A DNA stretch of 64,000 nucleotides from Streptomyces sp. NBC_00443. Its GTDB lineage: Bacteria > Actinomycetota > Actinomycetes > Streptomycetales > Streptomycetaceae. Both the position numbers and the translations under genes were made by a program. Positions 37,902-46,878 of the stretch are shown here, piece after piece. The number at the start of each line of letters is the position of its first letter. The stretch's first letter is position 1. The notes beneath the pieces were generated by a model. It had not been told where the DNA came from and ran no database searches. It saw nothing but the letters and a program-made list of their open reading frames with translations. The DNA is taken from the NCBI RefSeq assembly GCF_036014175.1, contig NZ_CP107917.1:1116001-1180000 (forward strand), read 5' to 3'.

Positions 37902-39359
37902 ATGACGCTGTCCGAAGAGAACCCGGTCCTCGACGACCCCGTCACCGAACCGGCCGCGCCCGCGGCGGGCCGGCGCATACCCCTGTGGCTCGCCATCGTC
38001 GCCTGCAGCGTGCCCATGTTCATGGTCGCGCTGGACAACCTCGTCGTCTCCACGGCACTGCACACCCTGGCCGTCGACCTGGAGGCGAACACGCAGCAAC
38101 TGCAGTGGTTCGTCAACGCCTATGTCCTCAGCTTCGCCTGCCTGTTGATGAGCGGGGCCGCGCTCGGTGACCGGTTCGGCCGCCGTCTCCTCTTCGTTGT
38201 CGGCATCGTCGTGTTCACCCTTGCCTCCATCGGCTGCGGACTGTCCGACACCAGCGCGCAGCTGATCACCTTCCGCACGATCCAGGGCTTCGGCGCCGCC
38301 GCCGTCATGCCGCTGTCGCTGACCCTGCTGTCGCAGGCGGTGCCGGAGCGGCTGCGGGGGATGGCGCTGGGAGTGTGGTCCGGGGTGAGCGGCCTTGCCG
38401 TGGCGATGGGCCCGGTCGTGGGCGGCGCGGTGGTCGACGGACTGGACTGGCGGTGGATCTTCTGGATCAACGTGCCGGTGTGCGTGATCGCCATCCCGCT
38501 GGTGTTCTTCGCCCTGCGGGAGAGCTCGCTGCCCGGCGTCCGCCTCGACCTGGTCGGCATGCTGCTCGCGGCGGCCGGGCTGTGCGCGGCGGTGTGGGCG
38601 ATCGTGCACGGCGAGCCCGACGGCTGGACCTCGGCGAAGGTGCTCGGCGCGTTCGCGGCGGGTGCCGTACTGCTGACCGTCTTCGTCGCCTGGGAGGCCC
38701 GGACCCCCGAGCCGATGCTGCCCCTGTCCTTCTACCGGGTACGCGCCTTCACGCTCACCAACGTCGTCTCGGCGACGATGTACTTCGGCGTGTTCGGCTC
38801 CCTGTTCCTGCTGGCCCAGTACCTCCAGATCGCGCCCCCGCGCACCCCGCTGGAGGCCGGTGTACGCACCCTCGCCTGGACCCTCATGCCGATGTTCGTC
38901 GCCCCTGTCGCGGGCCTGCTCACCGACAAGGTCGGCGGCGGCAGGCTGATGGCGCTCGGCCTGTTCCTCCAGGGCGGGGGCCTCGGCTGGATCAACCTGG
39001 TCGCGGACACCGACACGGCCTACTCGTCCCTGGTCGGCCCGATGATCGTGGCGGGCATCGGCATGGGCTTCGTCTTCGCCCCGACGGCCGCGGTGGTCCT
39101 CGGCTCGGTCACCAAGGAGCACGCCGGCAAGGCGTCCGGCGCCAACACCACCGTCCGCGAGATCGGCGGCGCGCTCGGCATCGCCGTTCTCAGCACCGTG
39201 TTCGTGGCGCACGGCAGCACCCAGGGCCCCCAGCAGTTCGTCGACGGTCTGCGCCCCGCGGTGTGGGTCGGCGTCGCGGTGGTGCTCGGCGGCGCCCTGT
39301 GCGCCCTCGGCATTCCGCGCCGGCAGCACCCGGCCGGCACGTCGCCCGCCGGGGAGTGA
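37902..39359 (+). CDS. DHA2-type MFS multidrug exporter (EmrB/QacA family)
   Basis: A 485-residue proton antiporter with about 14 hydrophobic segments. It contains the motif after TM1 (ALDNLVVSTALHTLAVDLEANTQQLQWFVNAYVL), motif A GDRFGRR and the antiporter motif C GPVVGGAVVDGLDWRWIFWINVPV. These are signatures of 14-TMS exporters for drugs or natural products. ATG 37902 has AAGGAGAG 9 nt upstream. It follows the DUF3291 gene by 45 bp in a MerR-controlled operon. Confidence 0.93.
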   Translation: MTLSEENPVLDDPVTEPAAPAAGRRIPLWLAIVACSVPMFMVALDNLVVSTALHTLAVDLEANTQQLQWFVNAYVLSFACLLMSGAALGDRFGRRLLFVVGIVVFTLASIGCGLSDTSAQLITFRTIQGFGAAAVMPLSLTLLSQAVPERLRGMALGVWSGVSGLAVAMGPVVGGAVVDGLDWRWIFWINVPVCVIAIPLVFFALRESSLPGVRLDLVGMLLAAAGLCAAVWAIVHGEPDGWTSAKVLGAFAAGAVLLTVFVAWEARTPEPMLPLSFYRVRAFTLTNVVSATMYFGVFGSLFLLAQYLQIAPPRTPLEAGVRTLAWTLMPMFVAPVAGLLTDKVGGGRLMALGLFLQGGGLGWINLVADTDTAYSSLVGPMIVAGIGMGFVFAPTAAVVLGSVTKEHAGKASGANTTVREIGGALGIAVLSTVFVAHGSTQGPQQFVDGLRPAVWVGVAVVLGGALCALGIPRRQHPAGTSPAGE

Positions 39360-39462
39360 GCCTTCCTCTGGTGCGGGGTGGCCGCTTCCCGTAGGGGCGG
39401 CCGCCCCTTCGCCGACTCCTGTGTCGCCCACGCCACGCCGTGTCCGGTGAGGGGCGAACCGC

Positions 39463-40025
39463 ATGGCGCGGATGACCGCGCAGGAGCGGCGAGACTGTGT
39501 CATCCGCTCCGCCGTCACCGAGTTCGCGCGGACGGGCTACCACGGCACCTCGACCGGCTCGATCGCGAAACGAGCGGGCGTCTCGCAGCCGTACCTCTTC
39601 CGGCTCTTCCCCGACAAGAGGTCGATGTTCCTCGCCACGCTGCGCTGCATGACGGACACCCGCCTCACCCTGGAGGCCGCGGCCCGGGGACTGGACGGCG
39701 AGTCGGCGTTCCTCGCCATGGCGGCCGCGTACCGGCGGCTGCTCACGGAGCAACCCGAGACACTCCAGATGCAGTTGCAGGCCTTCGCCGCGGTGCCGGC
39801 CCTCGCCCCGGAAGGCGACCCCGGGTTCGGGGAGGCGGTACGCGCCGGATGGATGACGCTGTGGGACATCGTGCAAGCGCCGGCCCTGGATGACGCCGAG
39901 CGGACGACCCGGCTCATGGCTCACGGCGTATTCGTCGCCGCACTCGCGGCGACCGGAAACAGTGAAGGGCCCTGCCCCACCGAAGTGGTGCAAGGCCCTT
40001 GCCGGACGAACCGTCCGGTATCCCG

Positions 40026-40044
<19 letters not shown>
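39463..40044 (+). CDS. TetR-family transcriptional regulator, 3' end overlapping tRNA-Pro
   Basis: A 193-residue regulator. The N-terminal helix-turn-helix is RRDCVIRSAVTEFARTGYHGTSTGSIAKRAGVSQPYLFRLFPDKRSMFLATL. The C-terminal ligand domain runs to about residue 165. The last ~25 codons run through the terminator hairpin of the convergent tRNA gene, and the stop TGA (40042-40044) lies inside the tRNA 3' end, overlapping by 19 bases. The natural C-terminus may therefore have drifted. It is downstream of the DHA2 exporter on the same strand (103-bp gap) and could regulate it. Confidence 0.88.
39965..40000 (-). terminator. Terminator of tRNA-Pro (AAGGGCC stem, TTCG loop)
   Basis: On the minus strand AAGGGCC, CACCAC, TTCG loop, GTGG, GGGCCCTT fold into a long hairpin about 25-60 nt after the tRNA 3' end. 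A second perfect hairpin, CCGGACG-AAC-CGTCCGG, spans 40002-40018. Both lie within the last codons of the convergent TetR gene. Confidence 0.75.
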
Positions 40045-40099
<55 letters not shown>

Positions 40100-40179
40100 A
40101 TGCCTGTCGCGCGGCGAACCGCGTGATCACGCAGGTCAACCCTACCTCATGGGCGCCCTGCCCCAGCCGGTCCGACCCC

Positions 40180-40207
40180 TTGACCCATTATTGCCGCCAT
40201 CTATAAT
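40180..40207 (+). promoter_or_regulatory. Strong sigma-70 type promoter (TTGACC, 16 bp, TATAAT)
   Basis: TTGACC at 40180-40185 and TATAAT at 40202-40207 with a 16-bp spacer, 68 bp before the esterase start codon. It is one of the few consensus HrdB-type promoters visible in the window and should drive the downstream gene. Confidence 0.7.
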
Positions 40208-40274
40208 TGCCTAACTCAAGGAGGGTCGGTCCGCTGCCGGGCAGACCCACGGGCCGCGACCGAACGGAAGCCAT

Positions 40275-41207
40275 ATGTCCCTCCTGACCCGGCCCGCGGT
40301 GGCCGGCCTTGTCGCCAAGGCCATGCAGCGGGTGACCGTCATGGCGGACCGGCGTTCCGGCGGCCGGGGTTCCGCCGCCGCCTCGCACGCGCGATTCCCC
40401 GAATTTCCGCGCAGGGTACGCGAGTTGATGATTCCCACGTCGATCGCCCCCGCCCGGGCCACGGTGTATCTGCCCGCCCGCGACGAGCCGGTCCCGCCGG
40501 TGCACGTCAACTTTCACGGTGGCGGCTACGTCATGACGCTCACCGAGTTGGACGACCCGCTGTGCCGGCTCCTCGCCGCGGAAGCGGGGGCGGTCGTCAT
40601 CAACGTGGACTATGTCGTCGCGCCGCAGCATCCGTTCCCGGCGCCGACCCGGCAGGCGTACGAGATCGTTCGGTGGGTCGCGGCGCACGGCGCCGAGGAG
40701 GGGTGGGACAGCGGGCGGCTCACCGTGGGCGGACAGAGCGCCGGCGGCGGGCTAGCGGCGGCCGTGGCGCGGCAGGCCCTGGATGAGGGCGGGCCGTCGA
40801 TCGCGCTCCAGGTGCTGCATTATCCCCCGCTCGACCTGGCGACGGGCGTCCGGAACAAGCGCGCCGCCATCGCCAAGCCGATGCTGCGGCCCTGGATGGG
40901 CGACGTCTTCGACACGTCGTACGTCCCCGATGTGCGGCGGCGCCTCGATCCGCTCGTGTCCCCCGCGCACCCTTCGGACACCGCGGATCTGACAGGCATC
41001 GCGCCCGCCCTGGTGATCACCGCCGAACACGACCTGCTCCGGGCCGAGGGCGAGCGATACGCGGAACGACTCCGGGGCGTCGGTGCGCTGGTCGACCATC
41101 ATGAGGTGCGCGGCGCCGATCACGGGTACGACGGGGGCGACGACGACAAGGCGCGGGACGTCTACACGATCATCGCCCGGCGGCTCCGGGAAGCCGCGGA
41201 GGCCTGA
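40275..41207 (+). CDS. Alpha/beta hydrolase, hormone-sensitive lipase type
   Basis: A 310-residue esterase/lipase. The oxyanion motif HGGGY (VNFHGGGYVMT), nucleophile Ser155 in GQSAGGG, a late acidic residue in ITAEHDLLRAEGERYAERL and the His in VRGADHGYDG form the catalytic set of the HSL (family IV) esterases. No signal peptide is obvious, although the N-terminus has a short hydrophobic patch. A consensus promoter lies directly upstream. The substrate is unknown. Confidence 0.92.
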   Translation: MSLLTRPAVAGLVAKAMQRVTVMADRRSGGRGSAAASHARFPEFPRRVRELMIPTSIAPARATVYLPARDEPVPPVHVNFHGGGYVMTLTELDDPLCRLLAAEAGAVVINVDYVVAPQHPFPAPTRQAYEIVRWVAAHGAEEGWDSGRLTVGGQSAGGGLAAAVARQALDEGGPSIALQVLHYPPLDLATGVRNKRAAIAKPMLRPWMGDVFDTSYVPDVRRRLDPLVSPAHPSDTADLTGIAPALVITAEHDLLRAEGERYAERLRGVGALVDHHEVRGADHGYDGGDDDKARDVYTIIARRLREAAEA

Positions 41208-41275
41208 CGGGGCCGTCGGGTCCTGACGGGGCTATCGGGCAACGGGACTTTGCGGACACGACCCGGGCCACGGAC

Positions 41276-41617
41276 TCAAGAGCCCAGTCCGCTCTGCCCG
41301 TTGGCGACCGCGGGCTCCCTCTCACCGGCCACGCGGGTCCCGGCGCTCGCCACGGGCACGCCGTACTCGTCCGGGGACGGGACACGCACGTGCACCGGGA
41401 CCAACGGCAGGACGGCCGAACTCCGGTCGGCCGAGGGCCAGATGGGCTGAGCCGCCGGGGCGGACGTCGGGGTGGCCCGGGAGCATCGCCCCGGGCCCCC
41501 GGACCTCCCCACGCCAAAGCCCGACATCAGCAGGGCCACGGCCACTACCACCCACCACGGCAGACCCGCCTTGGCCATGAACGCGACGACGGCTGCCAGC
41601 GCGAGAAGTGCCGTCAC
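41276..41617 (-). CDS. Small predicted membrane protein of unknown function
   Basis: A 113-residue reading frame beginning GTG 41617 with GGGGGAG about 9 nt upstream. The first ~38 residues form one or two membrane segments (MTALLALAAVVAFMAKAGLPWWVVVAVALLMSGFGV). The rest is a proline-, serine- and alanine-rich hydrophilic tail without recognised domain. The ribosome-binding site and N-terminal hydrophobicity support a real gene; the tail may be partly spurious. It is isolated between the esterase gene and the aromatic-acid importer. Confidence 0.5.
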   Translation of the reverse strand: MTALLALAAVVAFMAKAGLPWWVVVAVALLMSGFGVGRSGGPGRCSRATPTSAPAAQPIWPSADRSSAVLPLVPVHVRVPSPDEYGVPVASAGTRVAGEREPAVANGQSGLGS

Positions 41618-41774
41618 GTCCTGCTCCCCCTTTACGGATCAACTCACCAGCCCCGGGCGCACCGAGAGGTGCCCTCCATCACTACGGGCATATGACGCAA
41701 CAATACGCGAGACCGTCGTATAACCCAGTTCGGCTCATCTGTACATATGGCTCGTCAGTACATATGACGGGCGG

Positions 41775-43112
41775 TCAGTGTGCTCCTACGAGTTTCTGCC
41801 CGCTGTCGCTCCCAGCGGTCCGTTTCGAGCCGCGCAGTGCCGCGATCCCGATGAAGACCATGGACGAGAGGCCGGCCAGGGCGAACGCGGTGAAGCCCCA
41901 GTCGCCCTTGTTCGCGGCGAGCAACTGACCGCCCAGCCACGGCCCGAACACGGCGCCGAAGCGGCCCATGCCGGAGGTCCAGCCGACGGCGGTGGCGCGG
42001 TTCTCGGGGCGGGAGCGGATCGAGACGGTCGCGTAGATCATGGTCTGCGCACTGTTCAGGAACACCCCGGTCAGGAACACCACCGTGAAGGTGAGCGCCA
42101 GCGGCATGTGCACGCTGAGCAGAAAGACGCCGACGGCGGTCAGCGCGAACCAGACCGCCGAGATCCGCGGGGCGCCGAACCGGTCGGAGGCGCGGCCGGC
42201 GACGAGCATGCCGACGATGCCGCCGAGGTTGAACAGGACCACGAAGGTCAGCGCGGAGCCGAGGTTGTAGCCCTCACCGCGCATCAGGGTGGGCAACCAG
42301 GTGGCGACGCCGTAGACGAGGAGGAGCCCGCCGAAGGAGGCCAGCCAGTACAGCAGGGTCTGGCTCCACTCGCCGCCGCGGAACAGGCCGGCCAGGGAGT
42401 TCCAGCGGCCGGCGGCGGCCTGCGCGTCGGCGGCGGAGGCGGCGGAGGCGGCCGGCAAGGGGACCTCGTAGCGCCGCGCCAGCTCGCCGGCCTCCTCGCT
42501 GCGGCCCTTGGCGACCAGGAAGCTCAGCGACTCGGGCAGGAACCTGGCCAGGACCGGCACGAACAGCAGCGGGAGCACGCAGAACCAGAACGCGGCCCGC
42601 CAGCCCAGGGGTTCGACGACCCACAAGGCGACATACGCGGAGAGGATGCCGCCCGCGTGGTGGGCGGTCATCAGCATGCCGATGGTGAGAGCGCCGCGGC
42701 CGCGCGGGGCGTAGTCGGAGACCATGCTGATCGCGGTCGGCAGCAGACCGCCGAGGCCGATTCCGGCGAGCGTGCGGCCGATGCCGAACACCCCGACGCT
42801 GCCCGCCATCGCGCACAGACCGGAAGCCAGCGAGAACAGCGCGACGCAGGCGACCATCAGCTTCTTGCGGCCGATCCGGTCGGCGACCGTGCCCGCGGTC
42901 AGGGCGCCGACCAGCATGCCGAAGGTGGCGTAACTGCCCAGGTCACCGGCCTGGTCCGGGGTGAGGCCGAGGGCCTTTTGCTCCAGCATGTGGGGCAGCA
43001 CCGAGCCGTAGACGAACATGTCCAGGCCGTCGAAGAGGACAGCCAGCCAGCACAGGCCGACGGCGAGGACGGCCAGTCTGCCGACGCGAGCGGTTGGGGA
43101 GGGGGAGGACAT
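41775..43112 (-). CDS. MFS aromatic acid:H+ symporter (AAHS family)
   Basis: A 445-residue 12-TM importer for aromatic acids. Diagnostic are LFDGLDMFVYGSVLPHML in TM1 with acidic residues, the MFS loop 2-3 motif GTVADRIGRKKLM, and LAGIGLGGLLPTAISMVSDYAPRGRGALTIG. These match the AAHS group (PcaK, BenK, GalT-like). It is the 5' gene of the region leading to extradiol dioxygenase and GalBCD homologues on the same strand, although a ~145-bp gap separates them in the reverse direction (it is downstream of the VOC gene). A TTGTCAACAAT element lies 64 bp upstream of its start. Confidence 0.92.
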   Translation of the reverse strand: MSSPSPTARVGRLAVLAVGLCWLAVLFDGLDMFVYGSVLPHMLEQKALGLTPDQAGDLGSYATFGMLVGALTAGTVADRIGRKKLMVACVALFSLASGLCAMAGSVGVFGIGRTLAGIGLGGLLPTAISMVSDYAPRGRGALTIGMLMTAHHAGGILSAYVALWVVEPLGWRAAFWFCVLPLLFVPVLARFLPESLSFLVAKGRSEEAGELARRYEVPLPAASAASAADAQAAAGRWNSLAGLFRGGEWSQTLLYWLASFGGLLLVYGVATWLPTLMRGEGYNLGSALTFVVLFNLGGIVGMLVAGRASDRFGAPRISAVWFALTAVGVFLLSVHMPLALTFTVVFLTGVFLNSAQTMIYATVSIRSRPENRATAVGWTSGMGRFGAVFGPWLGGQLLAANKGDWGFTAFALAGLSSMVFIGIAALRGSKRTAGSDSGQKLVGAH

Positions 43113-43176
43113 CCTTGTTTTCCTCTCGTGCGTTGTGCGCCAGACGCTAAGGAGCCGGGGGGAAGAGTCAACGTTT

Positions 43177-43187
43177 TTGTCAACAAT
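43177..43187. promoter_or_regulatory. Candidate GntR operator TTGTCAACAAT (copy 1)
   Basis: It lies 64 bp upstream of the aromatic-acid importer start. The same 11-mer occurs in front of the GntR gene (47580-47590). It has the TTGT...ACAA dyad usual for FadR/VanR-type GntR regulators. Confidence 0.65.
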
Positions 43188-43257
43188 CTAAGCGACAATC
43201 CAGCAGTGCGTCTGGAAGGAATCGGAAGTACTCGGAAGGCGCGAAGGACGCGCCTTC

Positions 43258-44208
43258 TCAGGCGAGCGGCGGTGTCCCGTGCGTGTGGAAGGACTCGATC
43301 GTCTTCAGGCCCCACGCCTGCCCCTTGGCCCGTTCGGCCTCGGTCCAGGTGATCAGCGGCCAGTCCGGGGCCAGCACCAGCCGCGTGAGCGGGTTGCACA
43401 GCTCGATGCGATTGCCGCCGGGCTCGTAGACATACAGGAAGAACGTCTGCTGGATGGCGTGCTTGTGCGGGCCCGTCTCGATGAACACGCCGGTGTCGAT
43501 GGCGAGGTCGGCGGCGCGCAGGATGTCCTCGCGGGTGTCGGCCGCGAAGGCGATGTGGTGCAGCCGGCCGGCGGATCCGGTCCGGTCCGAGGTGTAGACG
43601 ACGTCGTACGACTTGTCGGTGAAGGTCAGCCAACGTGCCGCGATCTTCCCGGAGCCGAGCCGGATCTGCTCGGTGGGCCGGGCGCCCAGCACCTGTTCCT
43701 GGAACCCGGCGTTGGCGAGCACGTCGGCGGCCAGGAAGTTCACGTGGTCCAGGCGCCGTACGCCCACGCCCCGGTTGGGCTTGGCCTGCGGCTGGTTCTT
43801 CAGCGCCGGCTTCAGCTCAGCCGGTGCCTGGTAGTACTCGCTCTCCCAGTAGAGGGCGTGTTCGTGCCCGTCGGGATCGGTGGTCAGGTACAGCCTGCCG
43901 ATGCCGGGCTCGTCCTCGACCCACTTGCCGGAGCCGCCCGCCGCCTCGATCGCCTTGATACGGCGGTGCAGTGCCTCCTCGCTGGAGGTGCGCAGGGCGA
44001 GCCGGCCCAGGCCGGGCTGTTCGCCAGCGGTGAGGACCAGGCTGTGGTGCTCGTAGTCGTCGAAGGTCCGCAGGTGGACGGTGTCGCCGTCCTGCCCGTT
44101 GACGGTGAGGCCCAGGTAGTCGGTGAAGAAGGCGACGCTGGCGTCCAGGTCCGGGGTGAACAGCTGGGCGTGGCCGATGTGGGCGATGTCGCCGAGCGGC
44201 GGGGTCAT
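43258..44208 (-). CDS. VOC-family extradiol (type I) ring-cleavage dioxygenase
   Basis: A 316-residue two-domain vicinal oxygen chelate protein. The N-domain starts IAHIGHAQLFTPDLDASVAFFTDYLGL. The C-domain carries three probable Fe(II) ligands: His in RRLDHVNFLA, His in RLHHIAFAAD and Glu in GGNRIELCNP, plus a His/Tyr-rich active-site region (HKHAIQQTFFLYVYEP). This fits catechol 2,3-dioxygenase-like enzymes that open catecholic rings by meta-cleavage. The last four bases overlap between its start and the stop of the PrpF-like gene (ATGA), so it is coupled to GalD/GalC/GalB homologues. The likely substrate is a gallate- or protocatechuate-type ring; not proven. Confidence 0.88.
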   Translation of the reverse strand: MTPPLGDIAHIGHAQLFTPDLDASVAFFTDYLGLTVNGQDGDTVHLRTFDDYEHHSLVLTAGEQPGLGRLALRTSSEEALHRRIKAIEAAGGSGKWVEDEPGIGRLYLTTDPDGHEHALYWESEYYQAPAELKPALKNQPQAKPNRGVGVRRLDHVNFLAADVLANAGFQEQVLGARPTEQIRLGSGKIAARWLTFTDKSYDVVYTSDRTGSAGRLHHIAFAADTREDILRAADLAIDTGVFIETGPHKHAIQQTFFLYVYEPGGNRIELCNPLTRLVLAPDWPLITWTEAERAKGQAWGLKTIESFHTHGTPPLA

Positions 44209-45314
44209 CGGGAGCCTCCGGGGGTGGGTGCGGGGAGTGGAGCCGTCTCGGCGGACCGGGGGAAGACGGTGCCGTCGAAGATCTTGCGGGCGGTGCGGAC
44301 GACGGCCGTACGGCGGGCTGTGGGCACGCCTGCGGAGTCGGTGCCGAGGCTGCTTTCGATGTCCAGGAATCCCGTGGGGTGTTCGATGCGGACCCGGTCG
44401 CCTTCGGGAGGCAACTGGGCGAGATCCGCGCCTACGCTCCCTTCGACGCGCAGGCCGGCGGCGACACCGGCCGCCCCGAGCACGCCGATCGACGTGTGGC
44501 AGCGGACCGGGATGAAGGTGCGGGTGGTGACCGCACCGCCGTGGCGGGGCGGGGCGAGGAGGGTGACCTTGGGGACGGTGGCGCCCGAGACGTCACCGAG
44601 GCCCATCAACTCCCCTGCAGTCGAACGGAGTTCACTCAGACGCTCGGCGAGCGCCTGGTCCTCTTCCAGCTCCTTGGGCGTCTCGTATCCGGTGACGTTG
44701 AGCGCGGCGGCCTGGACGAGGACGGTCGGCATGCCGTTGTCCACGCAGGTCACCGGGATGCCGTCGATCTCGTCGCGGACACTGCCGGTGGGCAGCAACT
44801 TCCCTGCCCCCGGCGGGAATTCGAGCACGACGGGGGCTGCCGTGCCGGGTACGCCCGAGATCTCGGCGTCCCCCGTGTAGTTCACGCGGCCACCCGGGGT
44901 CGGGAAGGTCGCCGTGGCGAAGTCGCCGGTGTTGACCATGCGGATGCGTACGGTGGTCCGCTCCTCCCCCGCCGGGACGAGGCCGCGCTCGACGGCGAAC
45001 GGCCCGATGCCGACGAGGATGTTCCCGCAGTTCTGACGGTCACTCACCTCGGTGTCGTCGACGGCCACTTGGAGGAAGAGGTAGTCGGCATCCGCCCTCG
45101 GGTCCGAGGACGGCGAGACCACGGCGACCTTGCTCGTGAGCGGGTGCGCGCCGCCCAAGCCGTCGATCTGCCGCTCGTCGGGGCTGCCCATGATGCGCAG
45201 CAGCAGTTCGTCGCGGGCGCCGGGATCGGCTGGCAGGTCCGTGGCCAGGAAGTAGGCGCCCTTGGAGGTGCCGCCGCGCATCAGCATGCAGCGGACCTCC
45301 GCCTGCCGGGTCAC
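44205..45314 (-). CDS. galD: 4-oxalomesaconate tautomerase (GalD; PrpF family)
   Basis: A 369-residue PrpF-fold isomerase. The N-terminal RCMLMRGGTSKGAYFLATDLPAD, the SDRQNCGNILVGIGPFAVERG segment with the catalytic Cys, and VPVRCHTSIGVLGAAGVAAG are hallmarks of the PrpF/GalD family. GalD converts keto and enol forms of 4-oxalomesaconate in gallate degradation. Its stop overlaps the extradiol dioxygenase start, and its start is 4 bp from overlap with the aldolase stop, so all are co-translated. The methylaconitate isomerase (PrpF) alternative is unlikely here because no methylcitrate genes are present. Confidence 0.9.
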   Translation of the reverse strand: MTRQAEVRCMLMRGGTSKGAYFLATDLPADPGARDELLLRIMGSPDERQIDGLGGAHPLTSKVAVVSPSSDPRADADYLFLQVAVDDTEVSDRQNCGNILVGIGPFAVERGLVPAGEERTTVRIRMVNTGDFATATFPTPGGRVNYTGDAEISGVPGTAAPVVLEFPPGAGKLLPTGSVRDEIDGIPVTCVDNGMPTVLVQAAALNVTGYETPKELEEDQALAERLSELRSTAGELMGLGDVSGATVPKVTLLAPPRHGGAVTTRTFIPVRCHTSIGVLGAAGVAAGLRVEGSVGADLAQLPPEGDRVRIEHPTGFLDIESSLGTDSAGVPTARRTAVVRTARKIFDGTVFPRSAETAPLPAPTPGGSR

Positions 45315-46021
45315 GGCTGCGCCTCCTCACGGACGTACTCGTCGTAGGACTTGTACGTCACACCGAGCCGTACGAGGGTCTCCCGCAACCCGTAGCGGTC
45401 CAGGCCGAGTTGGCCGTCGAGGAAGGCGGCACGGGTCGCGGCCTCCTTGGCCTCGCGGGCTTCGGCCTTCGCCACTGTGCCCCGGACGCGCTCTCGGGGT
45501 ACGACGACCACGCCGTCGTCGTCGGCGAGGATCACGTCGCCGGGGCGGACGACCTGGCCGTCGATGGCGATCGGCACGTTCACGGAGCCGCCGGTGGCTT
45601 TGACGGTGCCCTGCGAGGACACCGCCCGCGACCAGGCGGCGAAGCCCATGTCCCGCAGCTCCTGGGTGTCGCGGATGCCCGTGTTGAGCACGACACCGCG
45701 CACGCCGCGCTGCTGGAGGGCGGTCGCGAACAGCTCCCCGAACAGACCGTCCGTGCAGGGCGAGGTGGTGGTGACGACCAGGATGTCGCCCGGGCCGCAC
45801 TGCTCCACGGCGGCGTGGATCATGAGGTTGTCGCCGGGCCAGCCGATCACCGTGACGGCGGTGCCGGCGACCCGTACGCCCTGCTGGACGGGACGAATCG
45901 CCGCCCCCAGCAAGCCCGTTCGGCCCATCGCCTCGCTCACCGTCGCCACGCCGAAGCCGGCCAGCGCGTCGACGTCCTTCAGCTGCGCCTTGGGCGGGTT
46001 GGTGACGATCACGCCGCTCAT
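45311..46021 (-). CDS. galC: 4-carboxy-4-hydroxy-2-oxoadipate aldolase/oxaloacetate decarboxylase (GalC/LigK)
   Basis: A 236-residue class II-type aldolase of the RraA fold, splitting 4-carboxy-4-hydroxy-2-oxoadipate to pyruvate and oxaloacetate. Characteristic are ATVSEAMGRTGLLGAAIRPVQQGVRVAGTAVTV, GWPGDNLMIHAAVEQCGPGDILVVTTTSPCTDGLFGELFATALQQRGVRGVVLNTGIRDTQEL with the metal-binding Asp, and GDVILADDDGVVVVPRE. ATG 46021 overlaps the PIG-L gene stop (ATGA). RraA itself is excluded by this context and by the extra C-terminal region. Confidence 0.93.
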   Translation of the reverse strand: MSGVIVTNPPKAQLKDVDALAGFGVATVSEAMGRTGLLGAAIRPVQQGVRVAGTAVTVIGWPGDNLMIHAAVEQCGPGDILVVTTTSPCTDGLFGELFATALQQRGVRGVVLNTGIRDTQELRDMGFAAWSRAVSSQGTVKATGGSVNVPIAIDGQVVRPGDVILADDDGVVVVPRERVRGTVAKAEAREAKEAATRAAFLDGQLGLDRYGLRETLVRLGVTYKSYDEYVREEAQP

Positions 46022-46806
46022 GCCAGCTCCTTCGCGATCTGCGGGAAGGGGCGCATGTACGCCTCGGCCATGGTCCTGTGGGCCAGGCCCAGGTTGGGTC
46101 CGGCGTTGCGCTTGAGCTGGACGCCGCGGCGGACGGCGAGGTCGGTGTAGTAGTCCCACAGGTGCTGTTGGGCGCCTAGGCACTCCATGGCCGCCCGCTT
46201 GGTCTCCCACACCTCGGTGATGTCGAGCAGGACCTCGGGCCGGAAGCCGCTCATCTCGGGCTGGTGCGGCTCGAAGTAGAAGACCGGCGGGGCGCCGATG
46301 ATGTCGCCGTCGCCCGGGTAGCCGATGGCCTGCGCGAGGATCCGGGCCTCGAGGGCCATGCGGTTGGCGGCCGGGTGGTCGCCGTTGTACGGGTCCTCGG
46401 CCGGGTGGGTGAGCACCACGTCGGGCTGGGTCTCGCGGTGGACGGCGACGAGCCGGTCGGTCAGCTCGGCGGTGGCGAGCAGCGGATAGTCGCCGGCGTC
46501 GAAGAAACGGACCTCGGCGCCGAGGGTGGCGGCGGCACGCTCGGCCTCGCCCTGGCGGATCGCCTTGATCTCCTCCAGCTTCCTGCCCTCGCGCCAGGCC
46601 TTGGCGGACTCGCCGCGCTCTCCGAAGGTCAGGCAGGCGATGGTGACCTTCTCGCCCCGGGCGGCGGCCAGGGCGATGGCTCCGCCCGCTCGCCACACGA
46701 AGTCGCCTGCGTGGGCGGTGATGACGAGGGTCGAGCGTGGTGGGGATGGGGGTCCCCCCGCGCGAGGTTGTTCGAGCGTGGGGGAGGGCGCATCGGCGTG
46801 CGTCAT
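46018..46806 (-). CDS. galB: 4-oxalomesaconate hydratase (GalB; PIG-L zinc family)
   Basis: A 262-residue PIG-L/LmbE-fold protein. Instead of the usual AHPDD, it has TAHAGDFVWRAGGA, the form found in GalB-type hydratases, plus LTHPAEDPYNGDHPAAN with zinc-binding His residues and a C-terminal YTDLAVRRGVQLKRNAG. In Pseudomonas, GalB hydrates 4-oxalomesaconate in gallate degradation despite belonging to a deacetylase family. Its four-base overlap with the aldolase gene and its place beside GalD support this over N-deacetylase activity. Confidence 0.88.
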   Translation of the reverse strand: MTHADAPSPTLEQPRAGGPPSPPRSTLVITAHAGDFVWRAGGAIALAAARGEKVTIACLTFGERGESAKAWREGRKLEEIKAIRQGEAERAAATLGAEVRFFDAGDYPLLATAELTDRLVAVHRETQPDVVLTHPAEDPYNGDHPAANRMALEARILAQAIGYPGDGDIIGAPPVFYFEPHQPEMSGFRPEVLLDITEVWETKRAAMECLGAQQHLWDYYTDLAVRRGVQLKRNAGPNLGLAHRTMAEAYMRPFPQIAKELA

Positions 46807-46878
46807 TACGGGTCTTCTCCTTGGATGACAGGGGTGCGCCCGCCCCCTGACGCGCCGTCACGCGGCGACGTGCACGAC

